This document shows, one piece after another, positions 1 to 8,485 of a DNA stretch of 64,000 bases. The number at the start of each line of letters is the position of its first letter. The first letter of the stretch is position 1. The notes under the pieces were generated by a model that was not told where the DNA came from, made no database searches, and saw only the letters and a list, made by a program, of their open reading frames with translations. A program made the position numbers and the translations under genes. The DNA comes from Kallotenue papyrolyticum (GTDB lineage: Bacteria > Chloroflexota > Chloroflexia > Chloroflexales > Kallotenuaceae), in the NCBI RefSeq assembly GCF_000526415.1, contig NZ_JAGA01000002.1, positions 62,001 through 126,000 of the forward strand, given 5' to 3'.

Positions 1-438
1 GCGCTGCATACCATCCGCCGCCATTTGCACCCTGATGGACGCTTGATTCTGAACTTCTTCGATCCCTCGCTAGAGTATATCGTGGCCCATAGCGGGCCGA
101 TCGGCGGTGCACTGCACACCACCGGCGAGTCGTTCGTCGATCCGCGCAGCGGCCATCTGTTGATCGAGTGGGCGACCGTGCACTACCAGCGCGAACTACA
201 ACGCATTGAGCAGTCGTTTATCTATGATGAGGTCGATGCGCAGGGCCGGGTGGTGGGACGGCTCTACCGCCAGCTACGCCTGCGCTATATCTTCCGCTGG
301 GAGTTCGAGCACCTGCTGGCGCGCTGCGGCTTTGAGGTCGCAGCGCTCTACGGCAGCTTCGACCGCCGACCCTACCTGCAGGCCGGTAGCGAACTGATCT
401 GGGTGGCGCGGCCCAGCCGCAACGCAGCTCCGGCGTGA
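1..438 (+). CDS. SAM-dependent methyltransferase, C-terminal part (5' end outside window)
   Basis: The reading frame is open from base 1 and ends at TGA 436-438, so the gene enters from the left and only about 145 residues are visible. They read like the last part of a class I SAM-dependent methyltransferase: a strand-turn segment (HLHPDGRLILNFFDP) typical of the region after motif III, then the aromatic C-terminal core (RYIFRWEFEHLLARCGFEV). The SAM-binding motif I would lie outside the window, so the substrate cannot be judged. Flippase-like and FAD-oxidoreductase genes nearby on the same strand suggest envelope or polysaccharide metabolism, which is inference only. Confidence 0.7.
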   Translation, partial: ALHTIRRHLHPDGRLILNFFDPSLEYIVAHSGPIGGALHTTGESFVDPRSGHLLIEWATVHYQRELQRIEQSFIYDEVDAQGRVVGRLYRQLRLRYIFRWEFEHLLARCGFEVAALYGSFDRRPYLQAGSELIWVARPSRNAAPA

Positions 439-474
439 GTCGCATCCGACTACGGCGCTGCGCGGAACTACCGC

Positions 475-639
475 TCAGGCCACGCGCTGGCCCGAGCGCA
501 GCCGTAGCAGTTCGAGCAGCAGTTGATCCAGAACGGCTTCGGCTTCCAGGTAGGAGGCAGCATAGCCGACCAGCTCACCGTCCAGGTAGATCGCGAAATC
601 GCGCGTGTCGCGGCAGTACATGATCGTTCGACGTGGCAT
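475..639 (-). CDS. Small hypothetical protein (54 aa)
   Basis: I do not recognise a family. The ATG at 639 is preceded by AAGGAG with a 7-nt spacer, so I prefer it to start codons further upstream in the frame. The product begins MPRRTIMYCRDTRDFAIYLDG and continues into an acidic-hydrophobic stretch that looks like a beta hairpin (FAIYLDGELVGYA) followed by one amphipathic helix (LEAEAVLDQLLLELLRLR). No signal peptide or membrane segment is visible. A well-formed promoter (678-706) lies just upstream, which supports expression. Confidence 0.6.
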   Translation of the reverse strand: MPRRTIMYCRDTRDFAIYLDGELVGYAASYLEAEAVLDQLLLELLRLRSGQRVA

Positions 640-677
640 GCTCCGGCTCCTTGACTCTCGCTCAACCATACAGGCTT

Positions 678-706
678 AGTTTAGCACAAGTGTTCTGAAC
701 AATCAA
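678..706 (-). promoter_or_regulatory. SigA-type promoter for the 54-aa protein gene
   Basis: On the minus strand TTGATT (706-701) and TAAACT (683-678) are separated by exactly 17 bp. It points toward the small gene starting at 639 and is divergent from the promoter at 715-744. Confidence 0.65.
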
Positions 707-714
707 GCGCGACG

Positions 715-744
715 TTGACAAAACACCGATCGCGTGGGTATGAT
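715..744 (+). promoter_or_regulatory. SigA-type promoter for the flippase-like gene
   Basis: A perfect -35 TTGACA (715-720) and a -10 TATGAT (739-744) are separated by 18 bp. Transcription would begin near 751, which excludes the ATG codons at 734-740 as starts of the following gene and supports TTG 794. Confidence 0.7.
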
Positions 745-793
745 CCTGGCGGCAGCGCCCGGCGCTGCCATCTTCACGAAGGAAGGCTGCGCG

Positions 794-1843
794 TTGCGCT
801 CGTGGAAGTTTTGGCTCGGCGTGCTGATCAGCGCCGTTTTCGTCTGGCTCACCGCACGGGGCCTGGAATGGCACGCGTTTACGGCAGCATTGCGCGACGC
901 GCGCTACGGCTGGCTCGTGCCGGCGATCGGCATCTATTTCGTCGCCGTGCTGGCGCGCACCTGGCGCTGGCAGCGCATGCTGCGCCCGATGCAGCCGATC
1001 GCCCTGCACCGGCTCTTTCCGCTGGTGGTGATCGGCTATACCGGCAACAACATCTTTCCGGCGCGCGCCGGCGAAGTGCTGCGTTCGTATCTGCTGCGGC
1101 GGCAGGCGGGCATCAGCGTATCGGCATCACTGGCGACCGTGGCGCTGGAACGGCTCTTCGATGGCTTGATGCTGTGCGTCTTTGCGCTGGCAATGCTGCC
1201 GTTTTTGCCACTGCCGGTGATCTATGAGCGCATCGCGCTGCTGGCCGGTGGCGCGTTTCTGATGGCGTTGCTGATCCTGCTGCTGCTGGCCACCCAGCCG
1301 ACACGCGCCGAGGCGCTGACGACGCGCCTGATCGGGCTGGTCACACCGTCGCGCCTGCGCGATCGCGTGACGCGGCTGGCGGCGCGCTTTCTGAGCGGGC
1401 TGCACGTGCTGCGCTCGCCGCGCGATCTGGCCGTGCTGGCGGGCTCGTCGGCGCTGGCCTGGTTGGCCGAGGTGGGCACCTACTGGTTCACGGCGCGCGC
1501 CTTTGCGCAGCTCGATGTGTCGTTCGCCACACTGCTGCTGATGGCCGCCGTCGTCAACCTGGCGACGATGATCCCCTCGGCGCCGGGCTACGTCGGCACC
1601 TTCGACAAACCCGGCATCGAGGTACTCAAAGCCTTCGGCCACCCGACCAATCTGGCGGCAGCCTTCACTGTGGTGCTGCACGTCGTGCTCTGGCTACCGA
1701 TCACGCTGCTGGGCCTGCTGCTGCTGCTGCGCAGCAGTCTGGGCCGCCGCGCGCTCGATGTCGTCGCCCATGCACCCGACACCAGCGCGCTCGCCACGCC
1801 GTCCGAACGGCGCGACTGGGAAGCACTGCACCCAAAACCATGA
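794..1843 (+). CDS. Flippase-like integral membrane protein (lysylphosphatidylglycerol synthase TM-region family)
   Basis: This 349-aa polytopic membrane protein resembles the UPF0104/AglD-like family, also described as the transmembrane region of MprF. Members move or modify lipid-linked substrates. About eight hydrophobic segments are visible. Family-like motifs include the RTWRWQRML stretch, the G-NNIFPARAGEVLR segment and the late PSAPGYVGTFDK segment. I chose TTG 794 because GGAAGG lies 7 nt upstream and because the promoter at 715-744 overlaps the earlier in-frame ATG. The stop overlaps the start of the next gene (ATGA at 1840-1843), so the two are translationally coupled. The lipid substrate is unknown. 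Confidence 0.8.
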   Translation: MRSWKFWLGVLISAVFVWLTARGLEWHAFTAALRDARYGWLVPAIGIYFVAVLARTWRWQRMLRPMQPIALHRLFPLVVIGYTGNNIFPARAGEVLRSYLLRRQAGISVSASLATVALERLFDGLMLCVFALAMLPFLPLPVIYERIALLAGGAFLMALLILLLLATQPTRAEALTTRLIGLVTPSRLRDRVTRLAARFLSGLHVLRSPRDLAVLAGSSALAWLAEVGTYWFTARAFAQLDVSFATLLLMAAVVNLATMIPSAPGYVGTFDKPGIEVLKAFGHPTNLAAAFTVVLHVVLWLPITLLGLLLLLRSSLGRRALDVVAHAPDTSALATPSERRDWEALHPKP

Positions 1844-3162
1844 AGATCGGCATCATTGGAGGCGGCTTCGCCGGCCTGACCGCCGCCCACGAACTGCTCA
1901 AGGCCGGCCATCGGGTAACGGTCTTCGAGGCCGCGCCGCAGGTGGGTGGCCTAGCTTCCGGCTTTCGGGCGCCCGGCTGGGAGTGGGCGCTGGAGCGCTT
2001 CTACCACCACATCTTCACCACCGACAAGGCGATCATCGCGCTGGCTGCCGAGATCGGCGCGCGCGATCTGATCTTCTTCAACCGGCAGACCACCGCTTTT
2101 TTCTGCCCCGAACACGGCTCGCACCCGGTCACCGCGCTGGGGCTGTTGCGTTACCCACATCTGCCGCTGCTCGACCGGATTCGCTTCGGCCTGAGCGGGC
2201 TGGAGCTCAAGCTGCGCAACGACTGGCAACGCCTGGAGCGCGAGACCGCTGCCCGCCACCTGCAACGCTGGGCCGGTCGGCGCGCCTATGCGCAGCTCTG
2301 GCAACCGCTGCTGGACGGCAAATTCGGGCCCTACGCCAACGAGATCAACGCCGCCTGGTTCTGGGCGCGCGCCAAAACCCGCTCCTTCAAACTGGGCTAC
2401 TTCCGCGGCGGCTTTCAGGCCTTTGCCGATGCCCTGGCCGCCCATGTCACGCGCCAGGGCGGCACGCTGCTGACCAACACGCCCGTGCAACAGCTCAGCA
2501 GGGCAGAGGATGGCTGGCGCATCGTCACCGCAGACGCAAGCCATGCCTACGATCGGGTGATCGTTGCGGCAGCGCCTGGTCTGCTGGCGCGCCTGGCGCC
2601 GGAGCTGCCGCCGGACTACGTTGCAGGCTTGCGCCGGCTGCGCTCGATCGGCGCGGTGGTGCTGGTGGCGGCGCTGGATCGGCCGTTGCTCAGGCGCGGC
2701 GAGTACTGGCTCAACATCCCCAAGGGCACGCTGCCGTTTTTGGCGCTGGTAGAGCACACCAACATGATCGACGCGCGGCACTACGGCGGCGACCGGCTGA
2801 TCTACTGCGGCGACTACGTGCCCGCCGATCATCCCGCCTTCACGCAACCGCCGGAGCAGGTGATCGATGGCTGGCTATCCGCGCTGCCGCTGGCCAATCC
2901 CGCCTTCGAGCGCGGCTGGGTGCGCCACACCTGGCTCTTCCGCGAGCCCTATGCCCAACCGATCGTGCCGGTCAACCATGGGCGTGATGTGCCCGCGCTG
3001 CGCACGCCGCTGGCCGGTCTCTACTGGGCTAGCATGAGCCATGTCTATCCTTGGGATCGCGGCACCAACTTCGCCGTCGAGCTGGGCCGGCGCGTCGCCC
3101 AGGCGCTGCTGGCCGACAGCGCCCAGCCGATCGGCACTGGGGCCCACCCCGCCGACCACTGA
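1840..3162 (+). CDS. FAD-dependent oxidoreductase (amine oxidase / protoporphyrinogen oxidase-like)
   Basis: This 440-aa protein opens with a dinucleotide-binding Rossmann motif (GIIGGGFAG, residues 3-11) and the following acidic FAD-ribose position (VTVFEAAPQVGGLA). This is typical of the amine oxidase/protoporphyrinogen oxidase/UDP-galactopyranose mutase-like superfamily. The C-terminal segment (GLYWASMSHVYPWDRGTNFAVELG) fits the second FAD-contact region. Its start overlaps the stop of the flippase-like gene and its stop overlaps the start of the Nudix gene, so the three form a tight operon. The family cannot be assigned a substrate from sequence; the membrane partner suggests a lipid, glycan or isoprenoid. 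Confidence 0.75.
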   Translation: MKIGIIGGGFAGLTAAHELLKAGHRVTVFEAAPQVGGLASGFRAPGWEWALERFYHHIFTTDKAIIALAAEIGARDLIFFNRQTTAFFCPEHGSHPVTALGLLRYPHLPLLDRIRFGLSGLELKLRNDWQRLERETAARHLQRWAGRRAYAQLWQPLLDGKFGPYANEINAAWFWARAKTRSFKLGYFRGGFQAFADALAAHVTRQGGTLLTNTPVQQLSRAEDGWRIVTADASHAYDRVIVAAAPGLLARLAPELPPDYVAGLRRLRSIGAVVLVAALDRPLLRRGEYWLNIPKGTLPFLALVEHTNMIDARHYGGDRLIYCGDYVPADHPAFTQPPEQVIDGWLSALPLANPAFERGWVRHTWLFREPYAQPIVPVNHGRDVPALRTPLAGLYWASMSHVYPWDRGTNFAVELGRRVAQALLADSAQPIGTGAHPADH

Positions 3163-3803
3163 TGGAACTAGACTTCGATCCACGCGCGCTGCGCCAACGG
3201 CTGAGCGATCCCGCCAACGACGGGTTGTGGATGCGCGCGCAGCTGCTGCCGCGCTTTGCCGAGGACGGCCGACCCCGTCCCACCGCACCACCCGCGGGCG
3301 CGCAACCGCGTCCGGGCGCGGTGTTGGTGCTGCTCTACCCCCACCATGGCGCGATCACCCTGCCGCTGACCGTGCGCAACGCCGATCTGCCCACGCACTC
3401 CGGCGAGGTGTCGCTGCCCGGTGGTCGCTACGAAGCGACAGACGGCGATCTGAGCCGCACCGCGCTGCGCGAAGCCTGGGAGGAGCTGGCGATCCCGATG
3501 GCGGCAGTGGAGTTGTGGACCCAGCTCACACCGGTCTGGATCCCGGTGAGCAACTTCCAGATCACGCCCTTTGTGGGCTGGAGCGCGCAGCGACCCGCCT
3601 TTGGCCCGGCGCTGGAGGAGGTTGCCGAGGTGATCGAAGCGCCGCTGCGCCTGCTGCTCGACCCGGCCACCCTGCAGCAGGAGGAGCGCGTGATCCGCGG
3701 ACAACGCATGCATATCCCCTTCTTTGCCCTGGGCGGGCACAAGGTGTGGGGCGCGACCGCGCTGGTGCTGGCAGAGGTGGTGGGGAAGCTCATTAGTCGC
3801 TAG
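3162..3803 (+). CDS. Nudix hydrolase, CoA-pyrophosphatase-like
   Basis: The 213-aa product contains a complete Nudix box: GG at the start, then the helix with REAWEEL. The preceding segment (LPTHSGEVSLPGG) is the extra signature of the CoA diphosphatase branch (NudL/YeaB), which cleaves CoA to phosphopantetheine and 3',5'-ADP. The residues RxxxLxxHxGEVSxPGG match that pattern. The ATG at 3162 overlaps the TGA of the FAD oxidoreductase gene (TGATG). Substrate assignment by signature alone is moderate. The gene converges on metH, with a GC-rich hairpin between them. Confidence 0.8.
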   Translation: MELDFDPRALRQRLSDPANDGLWMRAQLLPRFAEDGRPRPTAPPAGAQPRPGAVLVLLYPHHGAITLPLTVRNADLPTHSGEVSLPGGRYEATDGDLSRTALREAWEELAIPMAAVELWTQLTPVWIPVSNFQITPFVGWSAQRPAFGPALEEVAEVIEAPLRLLLDPATLQQEERVIRGQRMHIPFFALGGHKVWGATALVLAEVVGKLISR

Positions 3804-3838
3804 TCGCGCGCCCTGCCGGCACCAGCGTCGCGTCCTCA

Positions 3839-3857
3839 GGGCGCGGCGACCGCGCCC
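3839..3857. terminator. GC hairpin between convergent genes
   Basis: GGGCGCGG and CCGCGCCC pair around a 3-nt loop. It sits between the Nudix stop (3803) and the metH stop (3895). No clear U-tract follows on either strand, so a terminator role is an inference from position. Confidence 0.4.
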
Positions 3858-3894
3858 CTCCGTCATCTTCCTCCGTGTCGCTGTGGTGAGCCTG

Positions 3895-6800
3895 TTATCC
3901 CGTCACCTCGGCCACGTCCTGCTCGGCACGCTCGCGAGCGCTGCCGCCGATCGAGAAGTAGACCGCCTGCGGATGGTGCACCACAATCGCGGCGGTGCTC
4001 TGCTCCGGCACGATCTGGAACGACTCGGTCAGCGTGCAGCCGATCTGCTCCGCGGGCAGGAGCTGCCACACCAGCGCATGCTGCTCCAAGTTGGGGATCG
4101 CCGGATAGCCCCACGAGTAGCGCTTGCCGCGCGTGTCGGGCAGCCCCAGACTCTTGCGGATCACGCGGTTCATGTGCTCGGCCAGCGCTTCGGCGGCGGT
4201 CACGCCCAGGCCATGCACGAAGTAGGCGCGGCTGTAGTCGCCGGCGGCCTGCAGCGCATCCACGTACTCGGTCGCCACGCGGCCCATGGTCACCACCTGC
4301 AGCGCGACCACATCCATGCGTCCGCTCTCCACCGGCGCGAAGTAATCTGCCAGGCAGAGACGGTCGCGCTCCGGCTGGCGCGGGAAGTGGAAGCGCGCCA
4401 GCTCGCGCAGGTAGCGCGGCTCCACGCGGCCCTGCGCGCCGGCCCACAGCGCCGGATCATAAACGATCAGATCGTTGCCGTCGGCCTGCGCCGGGAAGTA
4501 GCCATAGACCGCCGCCGGTTGCAGCCAACCATGCTCCTCGGCGTCGCGCTGCAGCTCGCGCAGGCGCGGCATGAACTCCTCTTCGATCAGCCGCTGGTAG
4601 GCTGCGCCCTTGGCGTTCTTGGCGCCCCACTGCAGACGGAAGAGCGTGTTGAGATCGAGACAGGCCCACACATCCGCCAGACGAATGCGGTGCGTGACGC
4701 GCGCACCCCAGAACGGCGGCGTAGGAATATCCAGCTCGTCGCGCACCTTGGGCGAGCGACGCAGCGTGGGTTGGCGCTCCTGCCCCAGCTTCTCCAGCAC
4801 CATGCGGCCACGCTCGGGCTGCGTCAGCGCGGCGCGCGCCCGCGCGATCGTCTCGGCCACGAAGCGCTCGCGCTGCGCGGGATCGACCAGCTTATCAACC
4901 GTCTCCAGGCCGGCAAAAGCATCCTTGCAGTAAAACACGCCCGGCGCGTAGGGCTGGCCATCGTCCACGAACAGGATGCGCTGGCCGTACTGCTCGTTGA
5001 TCGCCGCGCCGCCGACCAGCACCGGAAACTGCAGGCCACGGCGATGCAGCTCCTGCACGCACAACGGCATCTGCTTGGAGGTGCTCACCAGCAGCGCGCT
5101 CAGCCCGATCGCATCCGCGCCGACCTCGACCGCCTTGTCGATGATCACGTTGATCGGCACCTGCTTGCCCAGATCGTACACGGTGTAGCCGTTGTTGGCC
5201 AGAATGGTATGCACCAGGTTCTTGCCGATGTCGTGCACGTCGCCATAGACCGTCGCCAGCACCACCTTGCCCTTGGTCGTTCCTTCCTGGCGATCCAGGT
5301 AGCGCTCCAGATGGGCCACGGCTTTCTTCATCACCTCGGCGGACTGCAGCACAAAGGGCAGGATCAGCTCGCCGGCGCCGAACTTATCGCCTACCTCTTT
5401 CATTGCCGGCAGCAGCACCTGGTTGAGCACGTCCACCGCCGCCGCGCCCTGGGGCGTCGCACCACTCGCCGGGTCGGACGCGCGCGCCGCCTCGTCGCCC
5501 AGGCGCAGACCGCGTTGGGCAAGCCGTTGATCCAGCGCGGCATCGATGTCGGCCTCGATGCCCTCCTTTTTGCGGTGGACGATCTTCCAGTGGATGCGCT
5601 GATCGACGCTCAGGCCGGCGGTGGGATCGGCGCGCTCCTCCTTCTCCTCCGCGGCGGTCTGCTCGAAGAACTGGATGAAGCGCGCCAGCGCATCCTCGCG
5701 CCGGTCAAAGATCAGATCCTCGCACACCGCGCGCTGCTCCGGCGGAATATCGGCGTAGGGCGTGACATGCGCCGGATTGATGATCGCCGAGTCGAGGCCG
5801 GCCTGCACGGCATGGTACAGAAAGACCGAGTTGAGCGCGCCGCGCGCATGGGGCGCGACGCCGAAGCTCAGATTGGAAACGCCCAGCGTGGTGAAGCAGC
5901 CCGGAATGTGCTGCTTGACCAGGCGAATACCCTCCAGCGTTTCGATCGCGGCGCGGCGCAGCTCCTCCTGGCCGGTGGTGATCGGAAAAGTCAGCACGTC
6001 GAAGATCAGCGCCTCGTGGGGCAGCCCATACTCCTCGCGCGCGATCTGCGCGATACGCTGCGCCACCTCCAGCTTCTTGGCCGCGGTATGCGCCATGCCC
6101 TCCTCGTCGATGGTCATGGCGATCACCGCCGCGCCGTAGCGCGCCACCAGCGGCAGGACGCGATCGATCTTCTGGCCGCGTCCGCCTTCGAGCGAGACCG
6201 AGTTGACGATCGCACGCCCCGGGTAGATCGCCAGCGCGGCCTCCTGCACCTCGGCTTCGGTCGAGTCGATCACCAGCGGCAGTTCGATGTTCATGGTCAG
6301 CTTTTTGACCAGCCGAACCATCTGCTCCTTCTCGTCGGCGCGCTCGGTCATGGCCACGCCCACGTCCAGCACGTGCGCCCCGCTATCGGCCTGTTCGCGC
6401 GCGATCTCCACCACGCCGTCATAGTCATCGTTGAGCAGCAGGCGTTTGACTTTGCGCGAGCCGAGCGTGTTGACGCGCTCGCCGATCATCAACGGCGCGG
6501 GCTCCTGGCGCAACGCCACGGCACGAATGCCGGACGAGACGCTGGGAATATGCTCGATCGTGCGTGGGGTTGGCCGTCGATCGTAGCCCACCACCGCGCG
6601 CAGGCGGCGAATATGTTCGGGCTGCGTGCCACAACAGCCGCCCACCACGTTGACACCGTACTCGGCGACGAACTCGCCCAGAATGCGCGCAAAGGTCTCG
6701 GGATCAAGGGGATAGACCGTTTCGCCATCGACCTCGGTGGGTAGACCGGCATTGGGAATGCACGAGATCGGCAAGCGCGAATGCTGCGTCAGGTAGCGGA

Positions 6801-7542
6801 TCGCATCGCGCATGTGCTCCGGCCCGGTCGAACAGTTGAGGCCGATCACATCCACCGGCATCGCTTCCAGTGTGGCAATCACCGCCGCAATATCGGTGCC
6901 CAGCAACATGCGCCCGGTCTCCGGCAGCAGCACCACCTGCGCCTGCACCGCCACATCCCAGCGCCCGGTCTGGGCCCGCGCCTGGCGGATGCCGTCGAGC
7001 GCGGCCTTGACCTCCAGGATATCGAAGCTGGTCTCGACCAGCAGCACATCCACGCCGCCCTCGATCAGCGCCACCGCCTGCTCGCGGTAGGTCTCGGCCA
7101 GCTCGTCGAAGGTGACATCGGAGAGCGAGGCATCGTCCGACGAGGGCAGCTTGCCGGTCGGTCCCATCGAACCGGCCACAAAGCGCGGACGGCCATCACG
7201 CGCGGCATACTCATCGGCCACGGCACGGGCGATGCACGCAGCGTTGCGGTTCAGCTCGTGCGTACGTTCGGCCAGGCCCCACTCGGCCAGGCGCAGGCGC
7301 GTGGACTGGAAGGTATTGGTCTCCAGCACATCCGCGCCTGCTTCCATGAACGAGCGATGGATCGCTTGGATGATGTCGGGCCGCGTCCAGGCCAGGTAGT
7401 CGCGGTTGCCATGGTACTGTTCGCCACCAAAATCGGCGACCGTCAGCGGGTAGCGATCCAGGCTGGTGCCCATGGCGCCATCGTAGATCAAGACACGCTC
7501 GGCCAGCGCTGCCAGGTAGGGCGAATCCTTGGTGTGTGTCAT
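3895..7542 (-). CDS. metH: Cobalamin-dependent methionine synthase
   Basis: The 1215-aa protein transfers a methyl group from 5-methyltetrahydrofolate to homocysteine via methylcobalamin, and its length matches the family. Four modules are visible in order. The homocysteine domain has the zinc ligands C237 (GLNCSTG) and C303/C304 (GGCCGT). A pterin-binding domain begins near residue 355. The cobalamin domain carries GDVHDIG with axial ligand H770. The C-terminal activation domain has the SAM-binding segment ending in GYP at 1145-1147. All key residues are present. It lies 33 bp downstream of a Nudix gene on the same strand, and the pair sits behind a SAM-I riboswitch, so expression should fall when SAM is plentiful. 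Confidence 0.97.
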   Translation of the reverse strand: MTHTKDSPYLAALAERVLIYDGAMGTSLDRYPLTVADFGGEQYHGNRDYLAWTRPDIIQAIHRSFMEAGADVLETNTFQSTRLRLAEWGLAERTHELNRNAACIARAVADEYAARDGRPRFVAGSMGPTGKLPSSDDASLSDVTFDELAETYREQAVALIEGGVDVLLVETSFDILEVKAALDGIRQARAQTGRWDVAVQAQVVLLPETGRMLLGTDIAAVIATLEAMPVDVIGLNCSTGPEHMRDAIRYLTQHSRLPISCIPNAGLPTEVDGETVYPLDPETFARILGEFVAEYGVNVVGGCCGTQPEHIRRLRAVVGYDRRPTPRTIEHIPSVSSGIRAVALRQEPAPLMIGERVNTLGSRKVKRLLLNDDYDGVVEIAREQADSGAHVLDVGVAMTERADEKEQMVRLVKKLTMNIELPLVIDSTEAEVQEAALAIYPGRAIVNSVSLEGGRGQKIDRVLPLVARYGAAVIAMTIDEEGMAHTAAKKLEVAQRIAQIAREEYGLPHEALIFDVLTFPITTGQEELRRAAIETLEGIRLVKQHIPGCFTTLGVSNLSFGVAPHARGALNSVFLYHAVQAGLDSAIINPAHVTPYADIPPEQRAVCEDLIFDRREDALARFIQFFEQTAAEEKEERADPTAGLSVDQRIHWKIVHRKKEGIEADIDAALDQRLAQRGLRLGDEAARASDPASGATPQGAAAVDVLNQVLLPAMKEVGDKFGAGELILPFVLQSAEVMKKAVAHLERYLDRQEGTTKGKVVLATVYGDVHDIGKNLVHTILANNGYTVYDLGKQVPINVIIDKAVEVGADAIGLSALLVSTSKQMPLCVQELHRRGLQFPVLVGGAAINEQYGQRILFVDDGQPYAPGVFYCKDAFAGLETVDKLVDPAQRERFVAETIARARAALTQPERGRMVLEKLGQERQPTLRRSPKVRDELDIPTPPFWGARVTHRIRLADVWACLDLNTLFRLQWGAKNAKGAAYQRLIEEEFMPRLRELQRDAEEHGWLQPAAVYGYFPAQADGNDLIVYDPALWAGAQGRVEPRYLRELARFHFPRQPERDRLCLADYFAPVESGRMDVVALQVVTMGRVATEYVDALQAAGDYSRAYFVHGLGVTAAEALAEHMNRVIRKSLGLPDTRGKRYSWGYPAIPNLEQHALVWQLLPAEQIGCTLTESFQIVPEQSTAAIVVHHPQAVYFSIGGSARERAEQDVAEVTG

Positions 7543-7575
7543 TGGCGCTCCCCCGATCGTTCCAAACGCACGCGC

Positions 7576-8223
7576 TCACTGCTCCGGTCGATCAAACACG
7601 GCGGCGCACTGCTCACCGCGCCAGCAACGGAACGCATCGCGGATGCGCGGCGCGTGGCCGGGCGACAGCGGCGGCAGGGAATCCTCGCCAAACCAGCCGA
7701 CATCCAGCGTTTCGTTGCTCAGCGTGGGCTGCGCCGTCACGTCGCGCGGGCGGCACAGGAAGACAAACTGATAGAGATGGCGCGCCGTGCGGCTGCCACA
7801 GCGGCGTGAATCATAGACACCTACCAGGGCCAGCGGCTCGACCGCCAACCCGGTCTCCTCCAGAGCCTCGCGGCAGGCCGCCTCGGCAGGCGTTTCGCCG
7901 ACCTCGAAGCCGCCGCCCGGCATGGCCCACAGCCCATCGTCGCGCCGCCGAATCAGCAGGATCTCGCCCTGCGCGTTGAAGATCGCGGCGTCGCCGCACG
8001 GCTCCGGCGCGACATGCGGCTGCTCGGCGCGGAAGCACGTCTCGATCGCGCCCACCTCGTCCGTAGCCTGGAGCGCCCAGAGTTCGGCGGCGATGCGCCG
8101 CACGCGCTCGAAGCGGCGGCGTTGGTAGGCGTCCGCGCCCGACCAGTACAGCCCCTCACTGGCGATGGCGCGCAGCTCATCGGCCCACAGGCGCAGATCT
8201 TGACCGAAATCACGCGTCGTCAT
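7576..8223 (-). CDS. Nudix hydrolase with N-terminal Nudix_N-type domain, first gene of the metH operon
   Basis: The 215-aa product has an N-terminal helical region (LRLWADELRAIASEGL, then the YQRRRFERVRRIAAEL helix). It resembles the extra domain of the YjhB/CDP-choline-pyrophosphatase-like Nudix group. A canonical Nudix box follows: GGGFEVGE, then CREALEETGL. The protein probably cleaves a nucleoside diphosphate linked to X; the substrate is unknown. I place the start at ATG 8223 because the N-terminal domain begins there. The only Shine-Dalgarno-like AGGGG lies 12 nt upstream inside the terminator stem. It is the first gene after the SAM-I riboswitch and precedes metH by 33 bp, so SAM should control it too. 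Confidence 0.85.
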   Translation of the reverse strand: MTTRDFGQDLRLWADELRAIASEGLYWSGADAYQRRRFERVRRIAAELWALQATDEVGAIETCFRAEQPHVAPEPCGDAAIFNAQGEILLIRRRDDGLWAMPGGGFEVGETPAEAACREALEETGLAVEPLALVGVYDSRRCGSRTARHLYQFVFLCRPRDVTAQPTLSNETLDVGWFGEDSLPPLSPGHAPRIRDAFRCWRGEQCAAVFDRPEQ

Positions 8224-8229
8224 GGCACG

Positions 8230-8255
8230 AAAAAACCCCTGCGCGGCGCGAGGGG
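8230..8255 (-). terminator. Riboswitch-controlled intrinsic terminator
   Basis: On the minus strand a CCCCT...AGGGG hairpin with an inner GC stem is followed directly by six U. It lies between the SAM-I aptamer and the start codon at 8223, the usual place for the expression platform. The U-tract ends only 6 nt before the ATG, and the 3' arm holds the only Shine-Dalgarno-like sequence. Confidence 0.75.
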
Positions 8256-8268
8256 CATCCAGCGACCT

Positions 8269-8393
8269 CCTCATCTGCCAGAACCACGTCTGCCGGAGTT
8301 GGCACCCGATCCGCGCATCTGCGTTCACCGCGCCGATACGCCGTGGGTTGCCGGGGCTTCGCAGGGCCGGTCCCTCCACCCCTCTGGATGAGG
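8269..8393 (-). promoter_or_regulatory. SAM-I (S-box) riboswitch aptamer
   Basis: Read on the minus strand, P1 is formed by CCTCATC (8393-8387) and GATGAGG (8275-8269). Between them are the S-box hallmarks in order: AGAGGGGTGGAGGGACCGG, the CCCGGCAACC-like segment (CCCCGGCAACC) and GGTGCCAACTCC. These match the conserved core and kink-turn of the SAM-I class. The regulated genes are a Nudix hydrolase and metH. I know of no other leader type with this combination. Ligand binding should favour the terminator at 8230-8255. Confidence 0.93.
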
Positions 8394-8415
8394 CAACTTC
8401 ACTTGTTCGTGATGC

Positions 8416-8444
8416 AGTGTACCAAGCCGCGCGTCGCGCGTCAA
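8416..8444 (-). promoter_or_regulatory. SigA-type promoter of the SAM-I leader
   Basis: Minus strand TTGACG (8444-8439) and TACACT (8421-8416) are separated by 17 bp. Transcription would start about 15 bp before the riboswitch P1 stem, the expected geometry. Confidence 0.75.
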
Positions 8445-8451
8445 TCGCCCG

Positions 8452-8460
8452 TGCTACAAT
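8452..8460 (+). promoter_or_regulatory. Extended -10 element for the esterase gene
   Basis: TGCTACAAT is an extended -10 (TGn plus TACAAT). No convincing -35 is seen 16-18 bp upstream. It lies 26 bp before the esterase ATG at 8486 and back to back with the riboswitch promoter. Confidence 0.5.
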
Positions 8461-8485
8461 CCTGGTCGTTCAGACGAGGTGGTCC

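Noticed and set aside
3724-6744. A 1006-aa open frame on the plus strand opposite metH
   Set aside because: It is antisense to the clearly recognisable MetH protein. High GC makes long antisense frames common; the product has no domain and unusual composition.
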